DNA from: Hyphomonadaceae bacterium JAD_PAG50586_4
Lineage (GTDB): Bacteria > Pseudomonadota > Alphaproteobacteria > Caulobacterales > Aquidulcibacteraceae
DNA: 64,000 bases
Reading direction: 5' to 3'
Assembly: GCA_023242925.1 (NCBI GenBank)
Contig: CP096134.1
Span: 2,747,501-2,811,500, forward strand
The translations under genes were made by a program, and so were the position numbers. Below are positions 26,376 to 34,473 of this stretch, piece by piece (the stretch's first letter is position 1; every line of letters begins with the position of its first letter). A model generated the notes under the pieces. It made no database searches. It saw only the letters and a list, made by a program, of their open reading frames with translations, and was not told the DNA's origin.

Positions 26376-26502
26376 ACGGATTTTGCCTCTCCCCGCGAAG
26401 CGCCGCACATAGGGGCGCGGCCCGCCAAACACTAGGGGCCATCGACAATCCGCAACCCGATTGCGGAAATTGCGCTGCGCGCGCCCTATCTCATTCAAGA
26501 CG

Positions 26503-27519
26503 ATGCAGCCGGCCCAAATCCTACACCCGCGCCCGGAAGGGCTCTATTGCCCGCTGGCGGACCTCTACATCGATCCCGTCCGCCCTGTGGCGCGGGCATT
26601 GATTACACACGGCCATTCCGACCACGCCCGCGCCGGTCACGGCTCTGTGTTGGCGACTGCTGACACGTTAGCGATCATGGCAGTGCGATACGGGGCGGAT
26701 TTTGCGGGCGCGCAACAAGCCCTGGCCTATGGCGAGACGCTCAATCTGAACGGCGCGCGCTTTTCGTTGCATTCGGCTGGTCACGTGTTGGGCTCCGCGC
26801 AAGCCGCCGTCGAAGCAGGCGGTTGCCGGGTCGTCGTCAGCGGCGATTTCAAGCGCCAGCCCGATCCGACCTGCGCGCCGTTCGAGGTCGCACCCTGCGA
26901 TGTGTTCATCAGCGAAGCCACATTCGCGCTGCCGGTGTTCAATCATCCGAGCGCCGAGCACGAGGTGCGCAAATTGCTCGCCTCCGTCGCGATGTTTCCG
27001 GAGCGCACGCATATCGTCGGCGCATACGCACTGGGCAAGGCGCAGCGCGTGATGGCGGAGCTGCGGCGTTGCGGCTGGGAGAAACCGATCTTCGTCCACG
27101 GCGCGCTGATGGAGCTGACTGAGCTTTACAAGTCGCGCGGCGTCGCGTTGGGCGATGTGCGCCATGTCGAAACGGCGCCAAAGAGCTTCTACGCCGGCGC
27201 GATCGTGCTCTGCCCGCCCGGCGCGTTGCAGACGCCTTGGGTGCGACGCTTTCTCGATCCGGTGACGGCTGTGGCGTCGGGCTGGATGAGGATACGCGCG
27301 CGGGCGCGGCAGCAAGGCGTCGAGCTGCCGCTCGTGATCTCGGATCACGCCGATTGGAGCGATCTGCAACGGACGATCCTGGACACCGGCGCCGGCGAAA
27401 TCTGGATCACGCACGGCGAAGCCGACGCGCTGGCGCACTGGTGCGAGAGCCAAGGCTTGAAAGCGAAGGCGCTGCATCTTGTCGGTTATGGCGACGAAGA
27501 AGAGCCGAGTGCTGCATGA
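26503..27519 (+). CDS. Ligase-associated MBL-fold DNA exonuclease
   Basis: 338 residues from ATG 26503. Metallo-beta-lactamase/beta-CASP fold: the metal motif is [13 protein letters not shown] (His36, His38, Asp40, His41), with [13 protein letters not shown] and [11 protein letters not shown] as later ligand loops. Proteins of this family (ligase-associated DNA exonuclease) are encoded with an ATP-dependent ligase and usually an Lhr-type helicase and a PdeM-like phosphoesterase for repair. Only the ligase is next door, overlapping this stop by 4 bases. Confidence 0.9.
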   Translation: MQPAQILHPRPEGLYCPLADLYIDPVRPVARALITHGHSDHARAGHGSVLATADTLAIMAVRYGADFAGAQQALAYGETLNLNGARFSLHSAGHVLGSAQAAVEAGGCRVVVSGDFKRQPDPTCAPFEVAPCDVFISEATFALPVFNHPSAEHEVRKLLASVAMFPERTHIVGAYALGKAQRVMAELRRCGWEKPIFVHGALMELTELYKSRGVALGDVRHVETAPKSFYAGAIVLCPPGALQTPWVRRFLDPVTAVASGWMRIRARARQQGVELPLVISDHADWSDLQRTILDTGAGEIWITHGEADALAHWCESQGLKAKALHLVGYGDEEEPSAA

Positions 27520-29156
27520 ACCGCTTCGCCGCCCTCCTCGATCGTTTGGCCTACGAGCCGCGCCGGCTCAGCAAGCTCGCCTTGCTGGAAACCTATTTCC
27601 GCGAAACGCCCGATCCCGATCGCGGCTGGGCGCTGGCGGCGATGACCGGCGCGCTCACGTTCAAACACGCCAAAGCCGGCCTCATCCGCAACCTCGCGGC
27701 CGGACGCACCGATCCAGTCTTGTTCGGCCTCTCCTACGATTTCGTCGGTGATCTGGCGGAGACAGTGTCGCTGATGTGGCCCGCGAACGAGGCGCGAGCG
27801 AATGCTGAGCTGACGATCACCGACGTGGTCGAAGGGCTAAACACGACGCCCAAAGACGACCTACCAGCGCGCGTGGCGGATTGGCTGGATCGCCTCGATG
27901 AGAACGGCCGCTGGGCGCTGTTGAAGCTGATCACCGGCGCGCTCCGCATCGGCGTATCGGCACGCCTGGCGCGTACAGCGCTCGCGCAATTTGGCGGCAA
28001 GTCTCCGGATCAGATCGAGGATGTTTGGCACGCGGATGCGCCGCCTTATACGCATCTCTTCGCTTGGCTCGAAGGCCGCGCCGAGGCGCCTTCAACGCAA
28101 ACGCTCACGCGTTTCTATCCGCCCATGCTCTCGCACCCCATCGACCCGGCGGAGTTCGCGCCGCTCAATCACGCCGACTTCAGCGCCGAGTGGAAGTGGG
28201 ACGGCATTCGCGTTCAGGCCGCCGCCGGTCGCGACGCGGGCGGCAAGCCTGTCTCGCGGCTCTACTCACGCACCGGCGAGGACATCTCCGCGTCCTTCCC
28301 CGACCTCGTCGCCGGCTTCGAGTTCGACGCCGTGCTCGACGGCGAATTGCTGATCCGCCGCGAAGGCCGCGTGCAGGACTTCAACACGCTGCAGCAACGC
28401 CTCAACCGTAAAAGCGTCACGCCCAAGCTGATCGCCGAATTTCCGGCGTTCATCCGCTGCTACGATATCCTCGCGCTCGGCGACGACGATCTGCGGGCGC
28501 TGCCCTTGTTTGAGCGCCGCGCCAAGCTCGAAGCCTTCATCGAACAACACCCCTTCGCTCCCATCGACCTTTCGCCGCTCATTCCGTTCGACACTTGGGA
28601 TGCGCTCGCCGCCGCGCGCGCTGACCCAGCCAACGGCGGTGCGGGCGTCGATGCGGAAGCCGTCGAAGGCGTGATGATCAAGCGCCGTGACGCGCCGTAT
28701 CTGGCGGGCCGGCCGAAAGGCTATTGGTTCAAGTGGAAGCGCGATCCGATGGTGATCGACGCGGTGCTGATGTACGCGCAGCGCGGCTCGGGCAAGCGCA
28801 GCTCGTTCTACAGCGACTACACCTTCGGCGTTTGGACCGATGCCGGCGAACTCTCGCCCGTCGGCAAAGCCTATTTCGGCTTCACCGACGAAGAGCTGAT
28901 CGAACTCGACAAATTCGTCCGCAACAACACCACTAATCGCTTTGGCCCGGTGCGCGAGGTCACGCACACTAGAACTAAGGGCCTCGTCCTCGAAGTCGCG
29001 TTCGAAGGCCTGCAGCGCTCGACGCGCCACAAGAGCGGCATCGCCATGCGCTTCCCGCGCATCTCCCGCATCCGTTGGGACAAAACTCCGAAGGACGCCG
29101 ACACATTGGAAGACGTTTCCAAACTCCTTAGCCTCGCCCCCGAGGCGGAACGCTAA
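27516..29156 (+). CDS. ATP-dependent DNA ligase (LigB/LigC-type repair ligase)
   Basis: 546 residues from ATG 27516, overlapping the exonuclease stop (ATGA); longer frames upstream are shadows of that gene. The N-terminal DNA-binding domain (to about 200) precedes the adenylation domain, with AMP-accepting Lys227 in EWKWDGIR. Next come DAVLDGELLI, GVMIKRRDAPYLAGR and FKWKRD, then an OB-fold ending LEVAFEGLQRSTRHKSGIAM. It joins nicks using ATP, while the main replicative ligase would be NAD-dependent. Expressed with the MBL exonuclease, probably in DNA repair. Confidence 0.94.
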   Translation: MNRFAALLDRLAYEPRRLSKLALLETYFRETPDPDRGWALAAMTGALTFKHAKAGLIRNLAAGRTDPVLFGLSYDFVGDLAETVSLMWPANEARANAELTITDVVEGLNTTPKDDLPARVADWLDRLDENGRWALLKLITGALRIGVSARLARTALAQFGGKSPDQIEDVWHADAPPYTHLFAWLEGRAEAPSTQTLTRFYPPMLSHPIDPAEFAPLNHADFSAEWKWDGIRVQAAAGRDAGGKPVSRLYSRTGEDISASFPDLVAGFEFDAVLDGELLIRREGRVQDFNTLQQRLNRKSVTPKLIAEFPAFIRCYDILALGDDDLRALPLFERRAKLEAFIEQHPFAPIDLSPLIPFDTWDALAAARADPANGGAGVDAEAVEGVMIKRRDAPYLAGRPKGYWFKWKRDPMVIDAVLMYAQRGSGKRSSFYSDYTFGVWTDAGELSPVGKAYFGFTDEELIELDKFVRNNTTNRFGPVREVTHTRTKGLVLEVAFEGLQRSTRHKSGIAMRFPRISRIRWDKTPKDADTLEDVSKLLSLAPEAER

Positions 29157-29446
29157 TGGTCTGCGAACATCTGAGCGCGCTAGAGCGCGAAATCTTGGCG
29201 CGCGGGATCAAGGAGACCTATCGCGGCCAAGCATGGAGCGATAATTGCCGCGAATGGGTGTATTTCGAGTGCGTCCTCGATCTCGACACGCTACGCACGC
29301 GTTGCGATTTCGCGCCCTTTGTCGTCGATCACATCCATCGCGGTACGCACGACGGCGCCGAGGCCGGATTTGTCTGCGATCAATGCCATGATGCAATCAT
29401 GGGGGCACATCCGGACGTCAGCGCCCGCTGGCCGATCTATAAATGA
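29156..29446 (+). CDS. Conserved hypothetical protein, 96 residues, Cys/His-rich
   Basis: It starts on the last base of the ligase stop (TAATG), so it is the third gene of the repair operon. MVCEHLSALEREILARGI opens it. CREWVYFECVLD and HIHRGTHDGAEAGFVCDQCHDAIMGAH carry Cys and His in a pattern (CDQCHD) that could hold a metal. I do not recognise a named family. Position and length suggest an accessory to the ligase or a passenger gene. Confidence 0.75.
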   Translation: MVCEHLSALEREILARGIKETYRGQAWSDNCREWVYFECVLDLDTLRTRCDFAPFVVDHIHRGTHDGAEAGFVCDQCHDAIMGAHPDVSARWPIYK

Positions 29447-29504
29447 GCGCGTCGGGGAACTAAGTGGCGTGTAGCAAGTTCCCGCCCGGAACCGGAGACG
29501 CCCC

Positions 29505-29981
29505 ATGCTGAAACATTTCGCCGCCGCCTGCGCTTTGCTCACCCTCGCCGCCTGCGGCGACCGCGAAGGCTCCGTGGGCGAATTCTCCAACGATTTTCTC
29601 GGCAACGAGATCATGGTCGAAGCCTTCGCCGATCCTGAGATTCCGGGAATCGTCTGCCACGTCTCGTATTTCGACCGCAGTGCGCTCGATCGTTTGCGCC
29701 AAGGCAATTGGTTCGAAAATCCGTCGAACTCAGCCGTCGCCTGCCAACGCATCGGGCCGATCAGCTTAGCTGGCGTAGATGAAGGCCGCTCGGGCGACGA
29801 GATTTTCAACCAACGCCAAAGCCTCTTCTTCAAAAACGTCGCCGTCCGCCGCATCATCGACTTGGAACACAATTCGATCGTTTATGTCTCCCACTCGCGC
29901 GAGGTCGTGGAGGGTTCCGCTAAGATCGACATCTCGACCGTCGCACTCACGCCCGAAGAGGTCGCCGCCGCGCAAAATTAA
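29505..29981 (+). CDS. creA: CreA family lipoprotein
   Basis: 158 residues. Lipobox LTLAAC gives a mature start at Cys17. The CreA core is clear: EFSNDFLGNEIMVEAFADPE, IPGIVCHVSYFDRSALDRL, AVACQRIGPISL and HNSIVYVSHSREVVEGSAK. CreA is a periplasmic/lipoprotein family of unknown role present across Proteobacteria. The short hairpin AGCGCCGGCG-CCT-CGCCGGC follows the stop. Confidence 0.9.
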   Translation: MLKHFAAACALLTLAACGDREGSVGEFSNDFLGNEIMVEAFADPEIPGIVCHVSYFDRSALDRLRQGNWFENPSNSAVACQRIGPISLAGVDEGRSGDEIFNQRQSLFFKNVAVRRIIDLEHNSIVYVSHSREVVEGSAKIDISTVALTPEEVAAAQN

Positions 29982-29988
29982 TCAGAGC

Positions 29989-30005
29989 GCCGGCGCCTCG
30001 CCGGC
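29989..30005. repeat. GCCGGCG/CGCCGGC hairpin after creA
   Basis: GCCGGCG-CCT-CGCCGGC within AGCGCCGGCGCCTCGCCGGC. Nearly the same sequence follows the DUF885 stop at 502-519. Probably a short dispersed palindrome. Confidence 0.5.
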
Positions 30006-30042
30006 CACTAATCCAAAGCTGCGGCGGGTGCGTAACTGCCCT

Positions 30043-30564
30043 ATGCACACACTTCGCTCTTTGATCGTGGCCACGGCCTTCTTGTTTGCAACGCCGGCGT
30101 TCGCGCGCCACCCCGAGGTGGCGCAAGCCATCCCCAGCGCACAACAAGTGGGCGCTGGGCGTTACAGCGTGCTCTCCATCCCGGTCTTCCAGGCTGAGCT
30201 TTGGACATCGAACGGCGCGTTCTCCTGGGAGCGCCCGTTCGCTTTGTCGCTCATCTACGAACGCTCGATCCGTGCAAATTCCCTGGTGAGCCGCACCATC
30301 AGCGAGATGCGTCAACGCGGCGCCGGCAGCGCGCAGTCGTTACAGCGCCTCCGCGCGCCACTCACCGCCTGCTTCGCCGACGTGCAAAACGGCGACCGCA
30401 TTACCGGCGTGAGCACAGGGCCAAACACCGCGCGCTTCTACCTCAACGGCGCCCAACGCTGCGATATCGAATGGCCCGGCTTCCGTCGCCACTTCTTCGG
30501 CATCTGGCTCGATGCGAGCGGCGGCCAAGCCGCGCTGAGCGCGCAGCTGCGCGGGGAGAGCTAA
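30043..30564 (+). CDS. Chalcone isomerase-like (CHI-like) secreted protein
   Basis: 173 residues. The signal peptide ends at TPAFA. The core has SVLSIPVFQAELWTSNGAFS, WERPFALSLIYERSI and the C-terminal FRRHFFGIWLDASGGQAAL, typical of bacterial chalcone-isomerase-like proteins that are periplasmic and not true isomerases. Function unknown; some bind fatty acids in plants. Convergent with, and overlapping by 4 bases, the DUF6985-like gene. Confidence 0.8.
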   Translation: MHTLRSLIVATAFLFATPAFARHPEVAQAIPSAQQVGAGRYSVLSIPVFQAELWTSNGAFSWERPFALSLIYERSIRANSLVSRTISEMRQRGAGSAQSLQRLRAPLTACFADVQNGDRITGVSTGPNTARFYLNGAQRCDIEWPGFRRHFFGIWLDASGGQAALSAQLRGES

Positions 30565-31166
30565 CGCTTACCGCGCTTGTACATTCCATGTCGTGCAAGG
30601 ACATCCTCACGCGAGCGCACCGGGAGTTTTGCACGAGGATCACTCATCCACGCATCTAGCTCATCGCGGGCGTACGCATCACCCTCCGTATAGTGTCCAG
30701 AATAATCTGACACGCGAACCCAACGCGATCCTCCTTGAAGGACCAGTTGCAAGGCGTGTTCGATCTCCCATTCGCAATTGCACTCGATGCTCACGTACAC
30801 CAATCCGTCTTTGTGGCGACGTCCTATGGCCACGCTGTTTAGCTGAACATTATTCCACAGCTGATCGGGCGCAATGACGGGGCAATCCTCTTCAGCAACG
30901 ACTTCTCGCATATCGACGTACTCTTGCCAGACATGCGGTTCGATCTCAGCTCGTGCGCCGGACGTGAGCGCCAAAAACGAATTTGCCGCTAGCAGGACAT
31001 CTGGCGAAAACGGCGCAAGAAAATCATCCTGCTCGGCATCGAGCGAAATGCGGGTCGTCTCGCCGCCAAACAACGGGATCGCAATCTCGCCGCTCTCCCA
31101 CCACTTTAGCCGCTCATCCCATGCTAGCCGTCCAAACGGCGATTGAAGGCGCTCGATCTCGCTCAC
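30561..31166 (-). CDS. DUF6985-like hypothetical protein
   Basis: 201 residues. LQSPFGRLAWDERLKWWESG opens it, and the region VYVSIECNCEWEIEHALQLV with WVRVSDYSGHYTEGD matches, from memory, DUF6985 proteins. Those resemble SMI1/KNR4-type cytosolic proteins and are sometimes immunity-like. No toxin gene is adjacent. Its ATG overlaps the SDR stop by 4 bases, so the two are co-transcribed. Confidence 0.7.
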   Translation of the reverse strand: MSEIERLQSPFGRLAWDERLKWWESGEIAIPLFGGETTRISLDAEQDDFLAPFSPDVLLAANSFLALTSGARAEIEPHVWQEYVDMREVVAEEDCPVIAPDQLWNNVQLNSVAIGRRHKDGLVYVSIECNCEWEIEHALQLVLQGGSRWVRVSDYSGHYTEGDAYARDELDAWMSDPRAKLPVRSREDVLARHGMYKRGKR

Positions 31167-32029
31167 CCCGCCGGACCCATCTTGATCTCAGCCGGCAGCG
31201 GCGTGTTCTCCGGCACGAAGAAATCCGGCATCAGCGGCTTGGTGGGATCGACGCGATATGTATCGAAATCGCGCACGCCGGCTTCGTAGAGCACCAGGTC
31301 GTCGATGAAGAAATTTCCGGTGCACGCACGCGATGGCTTGGTGAAAATCGCATGCGCCGCGTCGGCCATGATGTCGGGCGTGCGGCAATGCTTCATGCCG
31401 TCGGCGCCGGCGAGCGCGAACTCGATCGCGGCGGTGGCGATACCGGTGCGTGGCCAGAGCGCGTTGAAGGCGACGCCCTGATCCTTGAACTCTTCGGCCA
31501 TGCCGAGCACACACATGCTCATGCCGTACTTGGCCATCGTGTAGGCGACGTGATTGCCAAACCAACGCGGGCTCATGTCGAGCGGCGGCGACAGCATCAA
31601 CACGTGCGGGTTCGACGCTTTCAGCAAATACGGCAAACACGCGCGCGAGACGATGAACGTGCCGCGCGCATTGACCTGGTTCATCAGGTCGTAACGGCGA
31701 ATGTCGGTTTGCAATGTGCCGGTAAGTTGGATGGCCGAAGCATTGTTGACGCAAATGTCGATGCCGCCGAAGCGCTCAACGGCCTGCTCCACCGCCGCTT
31801 TCACGTTGTCCGGCTCACGCACATCGACCACCAGCGGCAACGCCTGGCCGCCGGCCCTCTCGACCTCTTCGGCCGCCGAATAGATCGTTCCCGGCAGCTT
31901 CTTGTGCGGTTCGGCTGTCTTGGCCGCGATCACAATATTGGCGCCGTCACGCGCCGCCCGCAGCGCAATCGCGAGCCCGATGCCGCGGCTAGCACCTGTA
32001 ATAAAAAGGGTTTTTCCAGCCAAGCTCAT
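31163..32029 (-). CDS. SDR family oxidoreductase (HSDL2-like)
   Basis: 288 residues of classical short-chain dehydrogenase. Cofactor motif TGASRGIG at 11-18, DVREPDNVKAAVEQAV, INNA-type ICVNNASA and catalytic YTMAKYGMS. The long PLDMSPRWFG loop after strand 5 and the acidic C-terminus match hydroxysteroid dehydrogenase-like protein 2. It likely reduces or oxidises an acyl or keto substrate with NAD(P). First gene of a pair with the DUF6985-like gene. Confidence 0.9.
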   Translation of the reverse strand: MSLAGKTLFITGASRGIGLAIALRAARDGANIVIAAKTAEPHKKLPGTIYSAAEEVERAGGQALPLVVDVREPDNVKAAVEQAVERFGGIDICVNNASAIQLTGTLQTDIRRYDLMNQVNARGTFIVSRACLPYLLKASNPHVLMLSPPLDMSPRWFGNHVAYTMAKYGMSMCVLGMAEEFKDQGVAFNALWPRTGIATAAIEFALAGADGMKHCRTPDIMADAAHAIFTKPSRACTGNFFIDDLVLYEAGVRDFDTYRVDPTKPLMPDFFVPENTPLPAEIKMGPAG

Positions 32030-32158
32030 GTGCGCATCCTCCGATTGGCGCCCATCTTAGGCGCTTCCCCGCGCGGTTCCAGCACGGTCGCGCCCCTTGA
32101 CGGGGCGGTCACGAAGCGGAGATTCCACACTCAAGGGACTAAGGTTGGAGGAAACGAC

Positions 32159-32779
32159 ATGCGCGCGATCGCACTAGCGGCGGCTCTTTGTGTTGGAATG
32201 ACTTTCGGTGGCGTCGCAGCCGCGCGCGAATGGACGGACCCGGCCGGGCGCCTCAAGTTCGATGCGCCGAACAGCTGGGCCACCACCCAGGAGCGCGGCC
32301 AAAACCCGGGCGACACGTTCACGTACGTAATTTCTGGCACCGCCAACAATGAATGTCACTTCATCGCCCAACCGAGCCCCAACACGGCCAACGCATCGGT
32401 CGCTGCAGTGCGTCGCGCGGCGCAAGACCCCGCAAGATTCACAACGGAATTTTGGACCACGACGCTCAATGGCGTCGCCAACGTGTTCCCAGGCAATTCG
32501 GCCGCGGTGAATTCAACTGCGATAGAAACGGATGGCGCCTGGCCAATTCAGCGCGCGGAAGCGACATCGCCGCGTCGCCCGGTGCATGCCGCCCTTCAAC
32601 TGCGCCCAGGCTTCAGCCTGCTCACCCTGTGCATGACCTATGACGGCGCCGATCCGGTCGAGGTGTACAACAATGTGATCCGTTCGGTTTCGCATCCGAA
32701 TGACGCAGCGTTCGCGGCCGCCGCTGCTGCGGCAGCCGCTGCGCCGGCGCCTGCGCCAACGCCTGCGCCGACGAATTAA
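32159..32779 (+). CDS. Secreted hypothetical protein with Ala/Pro tail
   Basis: 206 residues from ATG 32159, with a strong GGAGGAAA ribosome site. The signal peptide MRAIALAAALCVGMTFGGVA is followed by REWTDPAGRLKFDAPNSW, a beta domain with two cysteines (ECHF and LCMTY), and a C-terminal run of alanines then alternating Ala/Pro. The tail looks like a flexible linker. I do not recognise the family; the WTDPAGRLKFDAP start is typical of secreted alphaproteobacterial proteins of unknown role. Confidence 0.72.
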   Translation: MRAIALAAALCVGMTFGGVAAAREWTDPAGRLKFDAPNSWATTQERGQNPGDTFTYVISGTANNECHFIAQPSPNTANASVAAVRRAAQDPARFTTEFWTTTLNGVANVFPGNSAAVNSTAIETDGAWPIQRAEATSPRRPVHAALQLRPGFSLLTLCMTYDGADPVEVYNNVIRSVSHPNDAAFAAAAAAAAAAPAPAPTPAPTN

Positions 32780-32844
32780 CAAAACCCTACTGGCGATTAT
32801 CGTAAACGCTTGGTTATCTTAGCATTTACGCACAATTCACGACG

Positions 32845-32866
32845 ATGGTTCATCAATGTGAACCAT
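32845..32866 (+). promoter_or_regulatory. Hairpin overlapping a start codon
   Basis: ATGGTTCA-TCAATG-TGAACCAT: perfect 8-bp stem whose 3' arm ends on the first bases of the ATG at 32865. A 7-codon frame (ATG 32845 to TGA 32868) overlaps that start in the ATGA manner. Confidence 0.5.
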
Positions 32867-33587
32867 GATCGCCAAACGCCACCACTTTACCGCCACGCCT
32901 GAGAGCGCAGGCCACGGCTCAGCCTCTTGGTTTGCCTTGGCCATCGCTCTCGGCGCCGGCGTCTCTGCTTTCACTGCGCCGGCGTTCTCGTTGTTGTTTT
33001 TGGCGGCGCTCGCGGCGCACGCTCTGATGCGCGCCGAAACGATCCGGCTCCAGCCGCTCAGCCTCGCCGGCCCCATCTTCGCGGCCCTGATCGTGGGCGC
33101 CTTCACCGGCCTCGCAGGTGGAATCGGCGTGCTGTTTGTGTGGCGCATGTTCGCCGACACACGCTGGAGCGTTTGTGAGGCGCAACGTTTGGCGCTCGCC
33201 GCTGGCCGTCCGGGCGAGACATCGTGGCGTGCGCTCGCGCATGCCTGGGCGACACCGCTCTTTGGCTTGACGCTCGTGGCCTACACAGCGCCGCACATGA
33301 TCGCTGGACTGCCGCTGGATCTGCCGCACGTGCCGATCTGGGTTCCCCTCGTGGGCGGCGCGCTGGCGATCTGCGCCGTCGTGGATTGGGCGCTTCAACG
33401 CGCTGCGGATTGGCGCTTAGGCGAACTCGCCGCTGCGCCCGCAACGCATCTTTTGGCGCACCACGTTCTCTTCATCCTGGCCTTTGGCCTGATGATCGAT
33501 GTGTCCGCTGGGATCGTGGCGCTCGCCGCGTGGCGCTTGGCGCACGCCGCTCCGCTACGTCAAGCGAGCTTAACGGCCGTTCCGTAA
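32865..33587 (+). CDS. Multi-pass membrane protein of unknown function
   Basis: 240 residues with about five or six hydrophobic helices (around 22-55, 66-92, 125-145, 153-172, 195-225). It has Ala/Leu/Gly-rich helices and few charged residues. No ribosome site precedes ATG 32865; instead a perfect hairpin covers the start. Its 3' end overlaps the ybjQ-like gene by 28 bases, convergent. No family recognised. Confidence 0.65.
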   Translation: MIAKRHHFTATPESAGHGSASWFALAIALGAGVSAFTAPAFSLLFLAALAAHALMRAETIRLQPLSLAGPIFAALIVGAFTGLAGGIGVLFVWRMFADTRWSVCEAQRLALAAGRPGETSWRALAHAWATPLFGLTLVAYTAPHMIAGLPLDLPHVPIWVPLVGGALAICAVVDWALQRAADWRLGELAAAPATHLLAHHVLFILAFGLMIDVSAGIVALAAWRLAHAAPLRQASLTAVP

Positions 33588-33877
33588 GCCAACACTTCAG
33601 TCGCTTGGCCTTGGCCAGCGTCCGTCGTTTCCAAACGCACGCCAATCACCGCGTCTGCGCCTAACGATTGCGCGTGCTGGATCATGCGATCGAGCGCCTG
33701 CTCGCGGCTCTCGGCTAGAAGCTTGGTGTATTCGTGGATCTCACCACCCACGATCATGCGCAGGCCGGCGACGATATCGCGCCCAATGAAGCGCGACCGC
33801 ACGACATTGCCGCGCACGAGGCCAAGGTGCTGACCAGTCGTGCGGCCAGGTACATCAAAAGTGGTCGAAAGGATCAT
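33560..33877 (-). CDS. YbjQ/UPF0145 family protein
   Basis: 105 residues. STTFDVPGRTTGQHLGLVRG, the GEIHEYTKLLAESREQALDR core and AQSLGADAVIGVRLETTD are diagnostic of the YbjQ family, a small pentameric fold once called heavy-metal-binding. Function unproven. First gene (3'-most) of a leftward run of three short genes and an MBL gene. Confidence 0.88.
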   Translation of the reverse strand: MILSTTFDVPGRTTGQHLGLVRGNVVRSRFIGRDIVAGLRMIVGGEIHEYTKLLAESREQALDRMIQHAQSLGADAVIGVRLETTDAGQGQATEVLAYGTAVKLA

Positions 33878-33891
33878 GTCGTTTCCCTAGC

Positions 33892-34191
33892 TCAGCGCTC
33901 GACGTCGCGGTAGCGCTTTTCTTCGGCGTTGTCGGTTTGGTCGGCGACGACGCGGACGAGCATCCAGACGCCGCCAATCGCCATCATAATGAAACCCGCC
34001 GCGCCCGCGAGGCCGATGCCGATCGCGGCGAACAAGCCGCCGACGACGGCCGCTGGATCACCGCCGCTCATCGCCGCGCCAATCACAGCGCCGATGCCCA
34101 ACACGTAAGCCAGCCCGCACAGCCCCGCGCCAATGCAGAAGCACAGCAGTGCGTTGTTGGAGCGATGTTCGAGGTTGCGCGGCTCAGTCAT
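33892..34191 (-). CDS. Small membrane protein, 99 residues
   Basis: Two hydrophobic segments: FCIGAGLCGLAYVLGIGAVI and GLFAAIGIGLAGAAGFIMMA, separated by a Gly-rich loop, with charged ends (MTEPRNLEHRSN and DNAEEKRYRDVER). Likely inner-membrane. 14 bases from the ybjQ-like start and 12 from the next gene, so an operon is likely. Family not recognised. Confidence 0.65.
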   Translation of the reverse strand: MTEPRNLEHRSNNALLCFCIGAGLCGLAYVLGIGAVIGAAMSGGDPAAVVGGLFAAIGIGLAGAAGFIMMAIGGVWMLVRVVADQTDNAEEKRYRDVER

Positions 34192-34203
34192 TCTGCGAAC
34201 CTT

Positions 34204-34473
34204 CTACGATCGTTGTCGCGCCGCAAGATTGCGTGCGAACCAGAATGACGAGTACCCGAGACATAGCAGTGCGAAAATGGCAATCATGCCAGCCAGCGCA
34301 ACTACAGGCAGGAGCACTGCCCAGGCGAAGACCGCATCAGCGACGCCTATATTGTCGCCAAAGATGAGATTAACTGCAAAGACGCCGAGCACATAAATGC
34401 CCGGCGCCGCTGCTCCGGAAAGCAATCCGCCTATCAGTCCACTACGGGCGCGCCTGATCGGAGCATCGGACAT
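34204..34473 (-). CDS. Small membrane protein, 89 residues
   Basis: Three short hydrophobic segments (GLIGGLLSGAAAPGIYVLGV, NIGVADAVFAWAVLLPVVAL, GMIAIFALLCLGYSSFWF) and a basic C-terminus (RNLAARQRS). The start shares one base with the MBL gene stop (TGATG), indicating coupling. Probably an inner-membrane protein; no family recognised. Confidence 0.65.
   Translation of the reverse strand: MSDAPIRRARSGLIGGLLSGAAAPGIYVLGVFAVNLIFGDNIGVADAVFAWAVLLPVVALAGMIAIFALLCLGYSSFWFARNLAARQRS

Noticed and set aside
27237..27515. Extended N-terminus in front of the DNA ligase
   Set aside because: Shadow of the exonuclease gene in another frame; the ATGA overlap at 27516 is the real start.
30983..32158. Extension of the secreted hypothetical protein across the SDR gene
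   Set aside because: Antisense to the SDR and lacks protein character; ATG 32159 has a strong ribosome site and signal peptide.
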